DNA of 64,000 nucleotides from Thiodiazotropha sp040506975. Its GTDB lineage: Bacteria; Pseudomonadota; Gammaproteobacteria; Chromatiales; Chromatiaceae. The translations under genes and the position numbers were made by a program. The notes under the pieces are model-generated. The model saw nothing but the letters and a program-made list of their open reading frames with translations. It made no database searches and was not told the DNA's origin. Location of the stretch: assembly GCA_965211775.1 (NCBI GenBank), contig OZ242974.1, forward strand, positions 1,054,001 through 1,118,000, in the 5' to 3' direction. Shown one piece after another: positions 1 through 13,400 of the stretch. Position 1 is the stretch's first letter. Every line of letters starts with the position of its first letter.

Positions 1-829
1 GTTTCTCCCCGTCAAGATAGTCTTCCTCAAAGATGACCGTGAACCGATCGCCGCTGCGGATCTCCAGGGCGAAATCAATATCCCAACCAAAGATACCCGC
101 CATCTGCATGATCAGCTTTTCTGAGAGACCGGCCTCCTTAGCCGCGAGGTAAAAAGAGTTCTCGATGGTGCCGCTGATGTGATTGGTCCTTACTTCCACC
201 TCTCTGCTCAGTTCGGCTGCCTTAAACCCGTCTTCGACGGCGGTTATCTGGAGACTGTCGATCTTGCTCTGCTCGAGACGCAGACCGAGAAAATTCTGTT
301 CCCCGTCCAGCTCCACGTGCAGGATCTCTCCGGGGCGAATATCGGTCAGTTTTTTTGCAGTGTCACTGGAGTGGACAATGCGGTGCAGCAGATTGGCGCT
401 GAGATCATGCTTCTTAAATATGCTGGCCAGGGAGTCGCCATTCTGAATCTCGTAGGTCAGTGTATGGGACTCAGGCGCTGTCTCCTGTACCACTGCTACA
501 GCCGGGATGTCAGTCTCGATAACCGGCTCGGCCTCGACGGCCACCGCCTGCCTGATGAAGCTGATTGACTGGTCCGGTGAATCGGGAGTGGCGGGCTTTC
601 TGCTGGATTGGCCGGGTAATTGTAGTGGTAGAATCCTCTTCTGGTCTGTTTTTTCAATCTGTTCAGAGGAAGGGGAGGTGTCATCCACGGTGGTTTGGTG
701 GGATGACAGGCTGAAGTAGAGGGTTCCTGCGGCAAGGAGAAGGAGTATAACCGCAGCAAACACCAGGCCTCGGCCGAGTAGGCCGCGCGCCGGTTTTCTC
801 TCCAATGTGTAGGATTTAAAGTCTTGCAT
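1..829 (-). CDS. M23-family murein endopeptidase, OapA/LysM-like N-terminus (C-terminus beyond window)
   Basis: The minus-strand frame opens at an ATG (829-827) and runs off the left edge with no stop, giving 276 visible residues. It starts with a short basic cytoplasmic stretch, then a single membrane anchor at about residues 21-40, a Thr/Ser/Pro-rich linker, and an OapA/LysM-like region (TYEIQNGDSLASIFKKHDLS) at about 120-170. The visible end (RSGDRFTVIFEEDYLDGEK) matches the segment that precedes the catalytic peptidase domain in MepM/YebA-type DD-endopeptidases. The metal-binding HxxxD/HxH residues would lie outside the window. It is divergent from tyrS, a common gammaproteobacterial arrangement. 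The family cleaves peptidoglycan cross-links in the periplasm. Family is well supported; the exact substrate is inferred. Confidence 0.85.
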   Translation of the reverse strand, partial: MQDFKSYTLERKPARGLLGRGLVFAAVILLLLAAGTLYFSLSSHQTTVDDTSPSSEQIEKTDQKRILPLQLPGQSSRKPATPDSPDQSISFIRQAVAVEAEPVIETDIPAVAVVQETAPESHTLTYEIQNGDSLASIFKKHDLSANLLHRIVHSSDTAKKLTDIRPGEILHVELDGEQNFLGLRLEQSKIDSLQITAVEDGFKAAELSREVEVRTNHISGTIENSFYLAAKEAGLSEKLIMQMAGIFGWDIDFALEIRSGDRFTVIFEEDYLDGEK

Positions 830-994
830 GATTGAATAATACGGCAATATATACTCTGTATCGGCCCCTTGACGATAGAATACAGCGCCTGATCACATAA
901 TGGATAGTAGCGCATAACACTATACAATGGTTAATTTTATCAGATGCTTCTAGTAGAGTGTGCAGCCATTGTCTTAATTTTAGAGATTTAGTAA

Positions 995-2194
995 ATGACC
1001 GATGTCACTGGTTCCCTGGAACTTATTAAACGAGGTACGGAAGAGGTACTGCCTGAAGATCTGTTGATTAAAAAGCTGCAGCGGGGCACACCACTGAAGA
1101 TCAAGGCAGGGTTTGATCCCACGGCCCCTGACCTCCACCTCGGGCACACTGTCCTTATCAATAAACTTCGACAGTTCCAGGAATTGGGGCACGAGGTGAT
1201 CTTTCTGATCGGTGACTTCACCGGCATGATCGGTGATCCCACAGGTAAAAGCGCTACCAGGCCACCACTCACACGGGAAGCGGTGGTGGAGAATGCAAAG
1301 ACCTATGAGCATCAGATCTTCAAAATTCTTGATCCCACCAAGACCACCGTCCTGTTCAACTCTTCCTGGATGGGAGAGATGTCGGCAGTGGATCTGATCC
1401 AGCTGGCGGCAAAGCATACGGTGGCGCGGATGTTGGAGCGGGATGATTTCAATAAGCGCTATACCGGTGGCCAGGCCATCGCTGTGCATGAATTCCTCTA
1501 CCCGTTGATCCAGGGCTACGATTCCGTGGTGTTGAAGGCCGATGTGGAACTGGGAGGCACGGATCAGAAGTTCAACCTCCTGGTGGGGCGTCAACTGCAG
1601 GAGGCCTATCAGCAGGAGCCGCAAGTAGTGATCACCCTGCCAATCCTTGAGGGGTTGGATGGGGTGCAGAAGATGTCAAAGTCCCTCAACAACTATATAG
1701 GCATCACGGATGCCCCCGAGGAGATGTTCGGTAAGGTCATGTCGATCTCAGATGAACTGATGTGGCGCTATTTCGAGTTGTTGAGCTTTCGGCCGATGTC
1801 GGAGATATTAGCGTGGAAAAGAGAGATTGAGCGGGGAGCCAATCCACGGGATGTGAAAATCCGGCTTGCCGAAGAGTTGGTGGAACGCTTTCATTCCAGG
1901 GAGCAGGCGGTTAAGGCCCACGAGGCCTTCGTTGCCCGTTTTCAAAAAGGTCAGTTGCCCGATGAGATGGCCGAGTTCAACTTTACAGCATCCAATGGCG
2001 GTTATCCCATCGCCAATCTCCTGAAAGACGCCGAATTGGTGAAGAGCACCTCCGAGGCTATGCGTATGATAAAGCAGGGTGCGGTGCGCATTGACGGAGA
2101 GAGAGTGACAGATCACACCCTTACTGTGGTGGCAGGGCCATCCCATGTATATCAGGTAGGCAAGCGCAGATTTGCCCGCATCAGTCTGCATTAG
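995..2194 (+). CDS. tyrS: Tyrosyl-tRNA synthetase
   Basis: This 399-residue class I aminoacyl-tRNA synthetase charges tRNA-Tyr in the cytoplasm. The HIGH-type signature is HLGH at residues 48-51, the KMSKS loop is intact at about 226-230, and an S4-like RNA-binding domain occupies about the last 65 residues (EAMRMIKQGAVRIDGERV). Length is usual for the roughly 400-residue TyrS form of many proteobacteria. The ATG at 995 gives the standard N-terminus, although the upstream ribosome-binding site is weak. It is divergent from the M23 peptidase, with about 165 bp of shared intergenic DNA. The gene ends about 560 bp before the 16S rRNA. Confidence 0.97.
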   Translation: MTDVTGSLELIKRGTEEVLPEDLLIKKLQRGTPLKIKAGFDPTAPDLHLGHTVLINKLRQFQELGHEVIFLIGDFTGMIGDPTGKSATRPPLTREAVVENAKTYEHQIFKILDPTKTTVLFNSSWMGEMSAVDLIQLAAKHTVARMLERDDFNKRYTGGQAIAVHEFLYPLIQGYDSVVLKADVELGGTDQKFNLLVGRQLQEAYQQEPQVVITLPILEGLDGVQKMSKSLNNYIGITDAPEEMFGKVMSISDELMWRYFELLSFRPMSEILAWKREIERGANPRDVKIRLAEELVERFHSREQAVKAHEAFVARFQKGQLPDEMAEFNFTASNGGYPIANLLKDAELVKSTSEAMRMIKQGAVRIDGERVTDHTLTVVAGPSHVYQVGKRRFARISLH

Positions 2195-2223
2195 TCGTTG
2201 ACGGATCCCGGATCTTTCCCCCT

Positions 2224-2252
2224 GCCCTCCGCTGCAATCCATTTCGGAGGGC
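2224..2252 (+). terminator. Stem-loop downstream of tyrS, possible terminator
   Basis: A perfect 8-bp inverted repeat, GCCCTCCG / CGGAGGGC with a 13-nt loop, lies 30 bp after the tyrS stop and before the rRNA promoters. No clear U-tract follows, so this may be a weak terminator or only an RNA-stabilising hairpin. Confidence 0.35.
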
Positions 2253-2355
2253 TGGTTACCCTTGAATTGACCGAAGAAATCAGCATTACCCGGCTCGATA
2301 TTGAGATGGTCCTGCAAGGTAATTACAGATCTCCTGAAAAACCATCTGAAAGTTG

Positions 2356-2383
2356 TTGACGGAGGGGGTGAACTCCGTATAAT
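2356..2383 (+). promoter_or_regulatory. rrn promoter P1
   Basis: TTGACG (2356-2361) and a consensus TATAAT (2378-2383) are separated by 16 bp and followed by the GC-rich discriminator GCGCC. Such discriminators are typical of stringently controlled rRNA promoters. It is the most upstream of three tandem sigma-70-like promoters before the 16S gene. Confidence 0.75.
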
Positions 2384-2461
2384 GCGCCACTCTTTCGGGG
2401 GGCTTGAAGAAGCCGATTCGGAAGCCATGAGGGCCTCGGTTCTAGTGCTTGGATTTAGTTG

Positions 2462-2489
2462 TTGACAATGACTAATCGGGCTGTAGAAT
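2462..2489 (+). promoter_or_regulatory. rrn promoter P2
   Basis: A consensus TTGACA (2462-2467) and TAGAAT (2484-2489) are separated by 16 bp and followed by ACGCGCT. It is the second of three tandem promoters before the rRNA operon. Confidence 0.75.
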
Positions 2490-2546
2490 ACGCGCTCTCG
2501 AACGGACCGGGAGGCCCCGGCGACTTGAAGAAAATTGAGAATTTTC

Positions 2547-2574
2547 TTGACACAAGTACAGGGTCCTTTAAAAT
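2547..2574 (+). promoter_or_regulatory. rrn promoter P3
   Basis: TTGACA (2547-2552) and TAAAAT (2569-2574) are separated by 16 bp, and the site lies just upstream of boxA. It is the promoter closest to the 16S gene. Confidence 0.65.
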
Positions 2575-2605
2575 AGGCGGTCTTTCTCGGAAGAAAATTC
2601 CGAGA

Positions 2606-2618
2606 TGCTCTTTAACAA
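2606..2618 (+). promoter_or_regulatory. boxA antitermination site, rrn leader
   Basis: TGCTCTTTAACAA matches the rrn boxA element, which as RNA binds NusB/NusE (S10) and allows antiterminated transcription. A near copy lies ahead of the 23S gene at 4660-4672. Confidence 0.8.
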
Positions 2619-2753
2619 TCAGGTTAGGTAATTTGTGTGGGTGCTCCGTTGGTCATGGGTAACCAAAGATCGACAGAGAGCATTCAAAGATAGTAATTCT
2701 ATCCGAGAATCTCGAGTCAAAAGGATTGGCTGCCATAAGCAGCTATCAAACTT

Positions 2754-4295
<1,542 letters not shown>

Positions 4296-4403
4296 AAAAA
4301 AGTTGCCCGGATCTTCGGAGCATCCACACAAGTTACCTAGCCGATGTTGAAGCAGATACAGACCTGTAAAACAGCTAAGCAGCTGTACTGCGCTGAGTGA
4401 CTT

Positions 4404-4480
<77 letters not shown>

Positions 4481-4508
4481 TATTTATTCAGAACCATTTG
4501 ACTCTTCA

Positions 4509-4584
4509 GGGGCCATAGCTCAGCTGGGAGAGCGCCTGCCTTGCACGCAGGAGGCCGGGAGTTCGATCCTCCCTGGCTCCACCA
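4509..4584 (+). tRNA. tRNA-Ala (TGC)
   Basis: A 76-nt cloverleaf in the 16S-23S spacer, 28 bp after tRNA-Ile. The acceptor GGGGCCA pairs with TGGCTCC, the anticodon TGC is at 4542-4544, and CCA is encoded. The Ile/Ala spacer pair is typical of many proteobacterial rRNA operons. Confidence 0.97.
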
Positions 4585-4659
4585 ATACAGCTGAACGGTT
4601 CAGGCCGTTAGTGCTAAGTGTCTAGCGACAACGCTAGCCACTTCGTATTATCGAAGTAC

Positions 4660-4672
4660 TGCTCTTTAAAAA
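4660..4672 (+). promoter_or_regulatory. boxA antitermination site, 16S-23S spacer
   Basis: TGCTCTTTAAAAA repeats the leader boxA motif ahead of the 23S gene, as in E. coli rrn spacers, and fits Nus-dependent antitermination. Confidence 0.7.
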
Positions 4673-4802
4673 TTAGGTTAGATCGCAGATAGGCGGATGT
4701 CGTGAGACATCCAATATCTAAATGAGTATCTAAGTTCTCAAACTTAGTTATTTGGGTATGTTGCATTTGTACGACCGGACTCCAGAATTTTTGGGGTTAT
4801 AT

Positions 4803-7694
<2,892 letters not shown>

Positions 7695-7802
7695 ATAACA
7701 CCCAAATATTTTGGGCTGAGTTCAAGCAAACGCAACACCCATAGATATAGCCTTGCGATCTAACCGAATGCTGAGTCGTTCCTAGGGAGCGACTCCGACA
7801 GT

Positions 7803-7922
7803 TTACCTGGTAGACATAGCGTGTTGGTACCACCCGATCCCATCTCGAACTCGGAAGTGAAACGACATAGCGCCGATGATAGTGTGGGGTCTCCCCATGT
7901 AAAAGTAGGACACTGCCAGGTT
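7803..7922 (+). rRNA. rrf: 5S ribosomal RNA
   Basis: About 120 nt. The terminal helix pairs TACCTGG with CCAGGT. The conserved stretches CCCATCTCGAACTCGGAAGTGAAA and GATGATAGTGTGGGG-type core are present. It lies about 110 bp after the 23S end and just before the operon terminator. Confidence 0.95.
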
Positions 7923-7930
7923 TTTACAGC

Positions 7931-7966
7931 AAAACCCCGGACCCGGAAGGTCCGGGGTTTTTTTTT
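7931..7966 (+). terminator. rRNA operon intrinsic terminator
   Basis: AACCCCGGACC and GGTCCGGGGTT form a strong GC-rich stem around a short CGGAA loop, followed by a run of nine or more T. This is a textbook intrinsic terminator 8 bp after the 5S gene. Confidence 0.95.
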
Positions 7967-8068
7967 GTCTCGATGTGAACCAGTATAGGTTCCCTGGCCC
8001 GGGTTTAACGATAACGTGTTAGATTGTAATCTCGTTGATCGTGAAATCGTATTGCATTTTAAAAGATT

Positions 8069-8701
8069 ATGGTTCTCTCACTGGCGCTACTTGTCTTCGG
8101 TTTCCTGCTGACTGGATTGGCGGTTCGCCAACTTGTTTTCAAAAGGAAGCTCATTGCGGCGGGCCTGAACGGTTTGCTGGGTCTAATTGTCCTGCTGGTT
8201 GCAACCTTTATTTCTTTGCTGCTGTTTAATGTTCAGAGCTATATTCAGTTGACCAAGGAGCGTGTACTGGCTGAGGTTGAGATCGTTACTGTTGACGCCG
8301 GAACCGCATCCCTGGGGTTGACGGTCAACGGTAGGCACGGAATCTATGCTCTTTCAGCTGATGAGTGGCGGTTGGATGCGCGTTTTATTAAATGGAAACC
8401 GTGGGTTGTGTTGCTTGGAAAGGATCCGGTGGTGCGTTTGGATGCGCTGTCGGGACGAAATGCCGTACCGGGCAATAGCGTTATCAGGGTTTATAATCTG
8501 CATGAGGATTATGAGATTATCGACAGTATAATCGCCAACCTGACCGATCATTTCGGCATGGTTGATACAATGTACGGCAGTTCGGTGTATATGCCGATTG
8601 AAGCAGGTGCTCATTACCAGATCAGTGCAAACCATGCCGGTTTGATTGCGCGTCCGGTCAATCGAAAAGGTGAACAGGCAGTCATGCAGTGGGACAGGTA
8701 A
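8069..8701 (+). CDS. Conserved inner-membrane protein, two N-terminal TM segments
   Basis: This 210-residue protein has hydrophobic helices at about residues 2-20 and 30-52, followed by a soluble domain of about 155 residues. That domain is rich in beta-type segments and ends close to the stop. I do not recognise a catalytic motif. Similar short proteins are sometimes annotated loosely as 'cation/multidrug efflux pump', which two helices do not support. The stop TAA shares its last base with the ATG of the following M61 peptidase (TAATG), so the two genes are probably translationally coupled. Function unknown. Confidence 0.75.
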   Translation: MVLSLALLVFGFLLTGLAVRQLVFKRKLIAAGLNGLLGLIVLLVATFISLLLFNVQSYIQLTKERVLAEVEIVTVDAGTASLGLTVNGRHGIYALSADEWRLDARFIKWKPWVVLLGKDPVVRLDALSGRNAVPGNSVIRVYNLHEDYEIIDSIIANLTDHFGMVDTMYGSSVYMPIEAGAHYQISANHAGLIARPVNRKGEQAVMQWDR

Positions 8702-10518
8702 TGATTGAGTACAGGCTAAGCTTCAAATCACCCCATGCGCATCTGTTTGAAGTCGAGCTGATCCTGGAGCAGCCCGATACCAATGGGCAGGTAATCTACC
8801 TTCCCGGTTGGATACGCGGCAGTTACATGGTGCGTGATTTCGCTCGTAATATCGTTTCCATCCAGGCATTGTCGGGAAGTGAGCCTATTGAGCTGGTCAA
8901 GCTTGACAAGCAGAGTTGGCGTGTTTCACCGGTGGCGGGTGAACTGCGTATCGTGTACACGGTTTATGCTTGGGAACTGACCGTCAGAACTGCGTATTTC
9001 GATACCGAACAAGCATATATCAATGGACCCTGTCTGTTTTTAGGCGTCGCTGGCTTTGAAAATGAGCCCTGCAGATTGAGTATTGATCGTCCGGGGGAGA
9101 GTTATGCCGAAGAGTGGCGTCTGGCTACCGCAATGCCGGTGGGGTATATCGATGAAGCAGGATTTGGTACCTACCTCTGTGACTGTTATGAAGCGCTGAT
9201 CGACTATCCCATTGAGGCAGGACATTTTACCGATGCTGACTTCCTGGTGAATGATCAACGGCATCGATTGGTGGTCAGCGGTGTACATGACGCTGAATTG
9301 CAGCGGTTTTGCAGTGATTTAGGTCGGATCTGCCATGAAGAGGTGGAACTGTTCGGTGAATTGCCGATATCGCGTTATCTCTTTTTGCTTCAAGTGGTCG
9401 GTAATGGTTATGGGGGATTGGAGCACCGTAACTCCACCAGCCTTATGATTGGCAGGGACGATCTGCCAAAACTGGGCGATGAAGGCGTCACAGCCGGTTA
9501 TCGAAAACTGTTGGCACTCTGCAGTCATGAGTATTTCCACCTTTGGAACGTCAAGCGGATAACACCGGAAGTATTTTTGCAACAGGGGACTGCGGCAGAG
9601 GTGTACACCCGTCAGTTATGGATTTTTGAGGGGATCACCTCCTACTACGATGAACTGATCCTTGTCAGGAGCGGCGTGATTGAGCGCAAGGCCTACTTTG
9701 AAATGATGGCGGAAACAATCACGCGTGTGATGAGAAACAGCGGGAGACATAAACAAACCCTGGAGGAGTCGAGTTTCGATGCCTGGACAAAATTCTACAA
9801 ACAGGACGAGAACGCGCCCAATGCAATCGTAAGTTACTATGCCAAAGGCGCCCTGTTCGCCCTGCTGCTCGATCTGAGCATACGCCTGCAGAGTGACAAC
9901 TCATGTTCACTTGACCATGTGATGCGCGAGATGTGGCAACGATACGGTCGTCGCTCAGTGGGTGTTCTGGAGGATGGATTTGAAAAACTTGTGGTTGAAG
10001 TGACATCCCTGGATCTGCAGCCACTGTTTGATCTTGGGGTCCGTTCAACAGAGGAGTTGCCACTTGCCGAGATCTTGGCCGAGTTTGCCGTGGAACTTCA
10101 TCTGTTTCCCGCTAAATCCAGTGAGGATCAGGGCGGGGTGGTGACAGAACCGCCAAAGGCCGCTCCAGCCAATCCGGTGTTGGGTGCTAAATGGAAACAA
10201 TTGGAAAAGAGGATTCGGATTTTGCAGGTGTTTGACGGTGGAGGAGCTCAGCAGGCAGGGTTGGCGGCGGGTGACGAGATCGTTGCCGTAGACGGGTTGA
10301 GTATGAATGCAAAACAGATGGAACAGTATATCGCCAGGCAACAGGAGGAGGTATCCATTGAGATGCATGTGTTTCGCAGGGACGAGTTGAAGGTTATCCA
10401 TTTCACTGCATATCCAGCTGAGGCCGATACCTGTACCATCTATCTCCCCCAACATCCCGGCAGCATTCAGCAGCAGCGTCTTAATAACTGGTTAAAGGGC
10501 CATGTACCGGCATCATGA
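8701..10518 (+). CDS. M61-family metallopeptidase with C-terminal PDZ domain
   Basis: A 605-residue protein if started at the ATG at 8701, which overlaps the upstream stop; a GTG at 8689 would add four residues. The zinc site is HEYFH at about 276-280, followed by a glutamate-containing WIFEGITSYYDE at about 307-318, as in glycyl-aminopeptidase-like M61 enzymes. The N-terminal half is the family's beta-rich domain (PGWIRGSYMVRDFARN). A PDZ domain (AQQAGLAAGDEIVAVDG) occupies about 490-590. No signal peptide is visible, so a cytoplasmic location is likely. The gene overlaps birA by 17 bp. Substrate unknown. Confidence 0.9.
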   Translation: MIEYRLSFKSPHAHLFEVELILEQPDTNGQVIYLPGWIRGSYMVRDFARNIVSIQALSGSEPIELVKLDKQSWRVSPVAGELRIVYTVYAWELTVRTAYFDTEQAYINGPCLFLGVAGFENEPCRLSIDRPGESYAEEWRLATAMPVGYIDEAGFGTYLCDCYEALIDYPIEAGHFTDADFLVNDQRHRLVVSGVHDAELQRFCSDLGRICHEEVELFGELPISRYLFLLQVVGNGYGGLEHRNSTSLMIGRDDLPKLGDEGVTAGYRKLLALCSHEYFHLWNVKRITPEVFLQQGTAAEVYTRQLWIFEGITSYYDELILVRSGVIERKAYFEMMAETITRVMRNSGRHKQTLEESSFDAWTKFYKQDENAPNAIVSYYAKGALFALLLDLSIRLQSDNSCSLDHVMREMWQRYGRRSVGVLEDGFEKLVVEVTSLDLQPLFDLGVRSTEELPLAEILAEFAVELHLFPAKSSEDQGGVVTEPPKAAPANPVLGAKWKQLEKRIRILQVFDGGGAQQAGLAAGDEIVAVDGLSMNAKQMEQYIARQQEEVSIEMHVFRRDELKVIHFTAYPAEADTCTIYLPQHPGSIQQQRLNNWLKGHVPAS

Positions 10519-11494
10519 TTTAATTCATAGATTGGCGGATGGACGGTTTCACTCAGGTCAGGAGTTGGGGCGTCTGTTGGACGTGACGCGCTCGTCAGTT
10601 TGGAAAAAACTCAAACAATTGAAGGAGGAATACAATCTCGAGATCGATGCGGTGACAGGGAGGGGATATCGCTTGCGTGAACCGCTTGATCTTCTGAATC
10701 ATGACGTCATTCTTAAACTGCTGAGCGATAACGATAGCGAGGCGCCACCGGCATTGGTTCTGCACGCCTCTATAGATTCAACCAACAGTTGGTTGATGAA
10801 ACAGGCAGCTTCGGGTGCCGAGTCAGGGACCGTATGCCTGGCGGAACAGCAACTGGCTGGTAAGGGCAGGCATGGCCGTAAGTGGATCTCACCATTCGGA
10901 AGAAACCTCTATTTCTCAATGTTGTGGCGTTTCGAACATCCGCCGATGCAGATTGCGGGACTCAGCCTGGCTTCGGCCATTGCGATTGTGCGTTTGTTGC
11001 ATGAGCTGAATTGTGATCAGGCCGGACTTAAATGGCCTAACGATATATTGTGGCGAGGCAAAAAATTGGCCGGTCTTCTCCTGGAGATAACAGGGGAGGC
11101 CAGTGGTCCCTCGCAGATTGTTATCGGTGTCGGTCTGAATACCCGGTTGGGCATTCATGGTGGTGATATCGATCAACCGTGGATCGATCTGGATTCTATT
11201 CCAAATATCACCTGGCCGACCCGCAACGAACTGGTATGTAGGTTGATCCTACATCTGAGAGATGTCATACGGCAGTATCAGTCCGATGGTATGCAATCAT
11301 TTCTTGATGAGTGGCATAGGCATGATCTGCTATTGGGTCGAGAGGTGGAAATTCGCAGCCATAGCCAGGTCCACGCGGGGGAACATTTGGGAATTGATCT
11401 GAATGGAGCGATCCGCTTGCGATGCAATGGCAAGGAGCAGTCATTTCACGCCGGTGAGGTGAGTCTTCGGCAACTGGTTGATGAAAGAAGATGA
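10502..11494 (+). CDS. birA: Bifunctional biotin-[acetyl-CoA-carboxylase] ligase / biotin repressor
   Basis: The 330-residue protein has the two-part BirA build. An N-terminal winged helix at about residues 1-65 (HSGQELGRLLDVTRSSVWKK) would bind the bio operator. The ligase domain has the biotinyl-AMP loop GKGRHGRKW at about 119 and KWPNDILWRGKKLAGLL at about 177-193, with a C-terminal SH3-like domain. It makes biotinyl-5'-AMP and attaches biotin to carboxylase carrier proteins. It overlaps the peptidase upstream (17 bp) and coaX downstream (ATGA), so the genes form one transcription unit. The DNA-binding domain suggests it also represses biotin synthesis; no bio operator is in this window. 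Confidence 0.95.
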   Translation: MYRHHDLIHRLADGRFHSGQELGRLLDVTRSSVWKKLKQLKEEYNLEIDAVTGRGYRLREPLDLLNHDVILKLLSDNDSEAPPALVLHASIDSTNSWLMKQAASGAESGTVCLAEQQLAGKGRHGRKWISPFGRNLYFSMLWRFEHPPMQIAGLSLASAIAIVRLLHELNCDQAGLKWPNDILWRGKKLAGLLLEITGEASGPSQIVIGVGLNTRLGIHGGDIDQPWIDLDSIPNITWPTRNELVCRLILHLRDVIRQYQSDGMQSFLDEWHRHDLLLGREVEIRSHSQVHAGEHLGIDLNGAIRLRCNGKEQSFHAGEVSLRQLVDERR

Positions 11495-12228
11495 AACTCT
11501 ATGTTGATATAGGCAATTCGGCCATCAAATGGGCAACCGAGGAGGATCTGCACGTTGATATCCTGCATCAGGAGGAATCACACAATCTCCCAGCAGCGAT
11601 TGAACAGGCCTGGCTCAAACTGAAGAAGCCTGAAGCAGTCTATATCGCCAGTGTGCGCCAACAGGATATTGATGCGAAACTACTGAGCTGGATTGAACGG
11701 CATTGGCAGATAATACCGTTTTTCGCTGAAACAAAGCAGCAGGGGCACGGAGTAACAAACGGATATGACCAGCCTGGTCAACTGGGCGTCGACCGTTGGT
11801 TGGCGCTCATCGCGGCGCGTGCCCTTTCGAAATCACCCCAGATTGTCGTAGACTGCGGTTCAGCGACAACGATCGATGCCATGGACGGAGAGGGACGACA
11901 TATCGGTGGTATCATCTTGCCGGGATTGCGGATATTTGCCCATTGTCTGAGACAAAATACCGATATCCCGCATTATGATTCCGGTGAGATTGGCGATTGC
12001 TTCGCTACCGATACAGCATCCGGCATCCTTACGGGCGCCATTGTGGCTCAATGTGCGACCGTGGAAAAGCTGTATCAAACACTGCAGGCACGGGAACTGG
12101 GTGATGTCCTTTGCGTTGTTACAGGTGGCGATGCGGAATTGTTGACACGCCACCTTGAAGTGTCCCACCAGGTTGTCCATGGCCTGGTTCTGAACGGGTT
12201 GCGCTTACAGTCTGGTCACGCGGGGTAG
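11491..12228 (+). CDS. coaX: Type III pantothenate kinase
   Basis: A 245-residue CoaX-type kinase for the first step of coenzyme A synthesis: pantothenate plus ATP gives 4'-phosphopantothenate. The N-terminal phosphate-binding motif is DIGNSAIKWA (residues 5-14). The central GVDRWLALIAA and VDCGSATTIDAM motifs of the ASKHA fold are intact, as is GGIILPGL. The start ATG overlaps the birA stop (ATGA), the usual birA-coaX coupling in gammaproteobacteria. The type III enzyme is not feedback-inhibited by CoA in characterised cases. Confidence 0.95.
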   Translation: MKLYVDIGNSAIKWATEEDLHVDILHQEESHNLPAAIEQAWLKLKKPEAVYIASVRQQDIDAKLLSWIERHWQIIPFFAETKQQGHGVTNGYDQPGQLGVDRWLALIAARALSKSPQIVVDCGSATTIDAMDGEGRHIGGIILPGLRIFAHCLRQNTDIPHYDSGEIGDCFATDTASGILTGAIVAQCATVEKLYQTLQARELGDVLCVVTGGDAELLTRHLEVSHQVVHGLVLNGLRLQSGHAG

Positions 12229-12289
12229 GCCATGCACTGTATGACTCCACCACAGGATGCGAAATGAACACAACAGATAAAGTATTGTT

Positions 12290-13159
12290 ATGAAATGGCT
12301 CTTTTTCATTCTGCTGCTGGCGAATTTGGGGATGTTTATCCTAATCTACCCTCAGAAGGCAGAAAAAAACCTTAATAACGGCTTGCCGGATGTGGGTGAA
12401 CTCTATCTCTATGAAGAGATTGCGGCGTTGAAAACTGAGCCAAACGCTACCGATGATGTTGTACTTGCCGGTGTGAACGATCCGGATGCCGAGCGGGTAC
12501 AACAGGACTCATCTGATGATCGCACTAAGACACCTGATGCTGAGCTGTCTTTGCAGGGTAGGACCCCTGCCGAACCGATTGCAGAGCCTCTGCCTGAGGT
12601 CCCCATTGCAGAAGCTGAGACTCCCGCCGAACCCGAGTTTGACATTCCAGTAAGTGAAAATGCCGTGGCTGAGATACCGGCAGCGGAAGTGATGCCGGTA
12701 TGTCGAACGATCGGTTACCTGGAAAGTCGCTCTGACGCTGAGATCGTCTCCGTAAGTTTGCGGGCGTTGGGTTTGAAACCGGAGTTGCAGTCGGAGACCA
12801 GTAATGAACAGGCGGGTGTCTGGGTTTTAATCCCCCCGCAAACCACCAGGCGGGAAGCGATCGAAATCTCAAATCGCCTGGAGAGGGACGGTGTGAGCGA
12901 TTTGTGGCGATTTACCAGTGGTGAACTTGTACATGCCATATCACTCGGCCTGTTCCGTAACGAGGAGCGTGCTGAGGCACGGAAAAATGAGATAATTGAC
13001 CTCGGTTATGAAGCGATTATCAAGCCACGCTATCGCCAAAAAACCAAATATTGGCTCTATTTTCAAGAAGGTACACCTACGTCCGATAGCAAAAAGGGTT
13101 GGAATGACCTATTCGCCAAATTTCCTGATCTCGAATCAAATGAGACGGCTTGCCGTTAA
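12290..13159 (+). CDS. SPOR-domain membrane protein
   Basis: The 289-residue protein has an N-terminal membrane anchor (WLFFILLLANLGMFILI, about residues 3-19), an acidic Pro/Ala/Glu-rich linker (about 60-140) and a SPOR-like C-terminal domain (CRTIGYLESRSDAEIVSVSL; ISLGLFRNEERAEARKNEI) that binds denuded septal glycan in known cases. It follows coaX by about 60 bp, a conserved birA-coaX-SPOR order. Its role would be in the cell envelope at the division site; this is inferred from the domain. The ribosome-binding site is weak. Confidence 0.8.
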   Translation: MKWLFFILLLANLGMFILIYPQKAEKNLNNGLPDVGELYLYEEIAALKTEPNATDDVVLAGVNDPDAERVQQDSSDDRTKTPDAELSLQGRTPAEPIAEPLPEVPIAEAETPAEPEFDIPVSENAVAEIPAAEVMPVCRTIGYLESRSDAEIVSVSLRALGLKPELQSETSNEQAGVWVLIPPQTTRREAIEISNRLERDGVSDLWRFTSGELVHAISLGLFRNEERAEARKNEIIDLGYEAIIKPRYRQKTKYWLYFQEGTPTSDSKKGWNDLFAKFPDLESNETACR

Positions 13160-13202
13160 GTTTGCCACAAGACACAGAAACGCATAGAATTCGCACTCTC
13201 CA

Positions 13203-13278
13203 GCCGGCGTAGCTCAGTTGGTAGAGCAGCTGATTTGTAATCAGCTGGTCGGGGGTTCGAATCCTCTCGCCGGCTCCA
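13203..13278 (+). tRNA. tRNA-Thr (TGT), integration site of the island
   Basis: A 76-nt cloverleaf: acceptor GCCGGCG with CGCCGGC, anticodon TGT at 13236-13238, T-loop GGTTCGAATCC, and encoded CCA at 13276-13278. The 3' 46 bp also form the left attachment repeat of the 26-kb element, so the tRNA is kept intact by the integrated DNA. Confidence 0.97.
13233..13278 (+). repeat. attL: direct repeat within tRNA-Thr
   Basis: This 46-bp stretch (anticodon arm to CCA) is identical to 39462-39507. Matching stops one base outside on both sides. It is the likely left attachment core of the island. Confidence 0.92.
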
Positions 13279-13400
13279 TGTATTTCAATGGGTTAGGATG
13301 ATATTCCGCTAATCCGTTGGTCTAAATCTCCCTCAGCGGTACAATATTGGTACACTCCGAAGTTTTCGGGGTTCCTGGCTTGTACGTTTAGGGAGGATTG

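Noticed and set aside
496..927. A 143-codon minus-strand frame overlapping the M23 peptidase
   Set aside because: The true peptidase frame on the same strand (ATG 829) has the membrane anchor, LysM-like region and family end motif; this one is an alternative-frame shadow.
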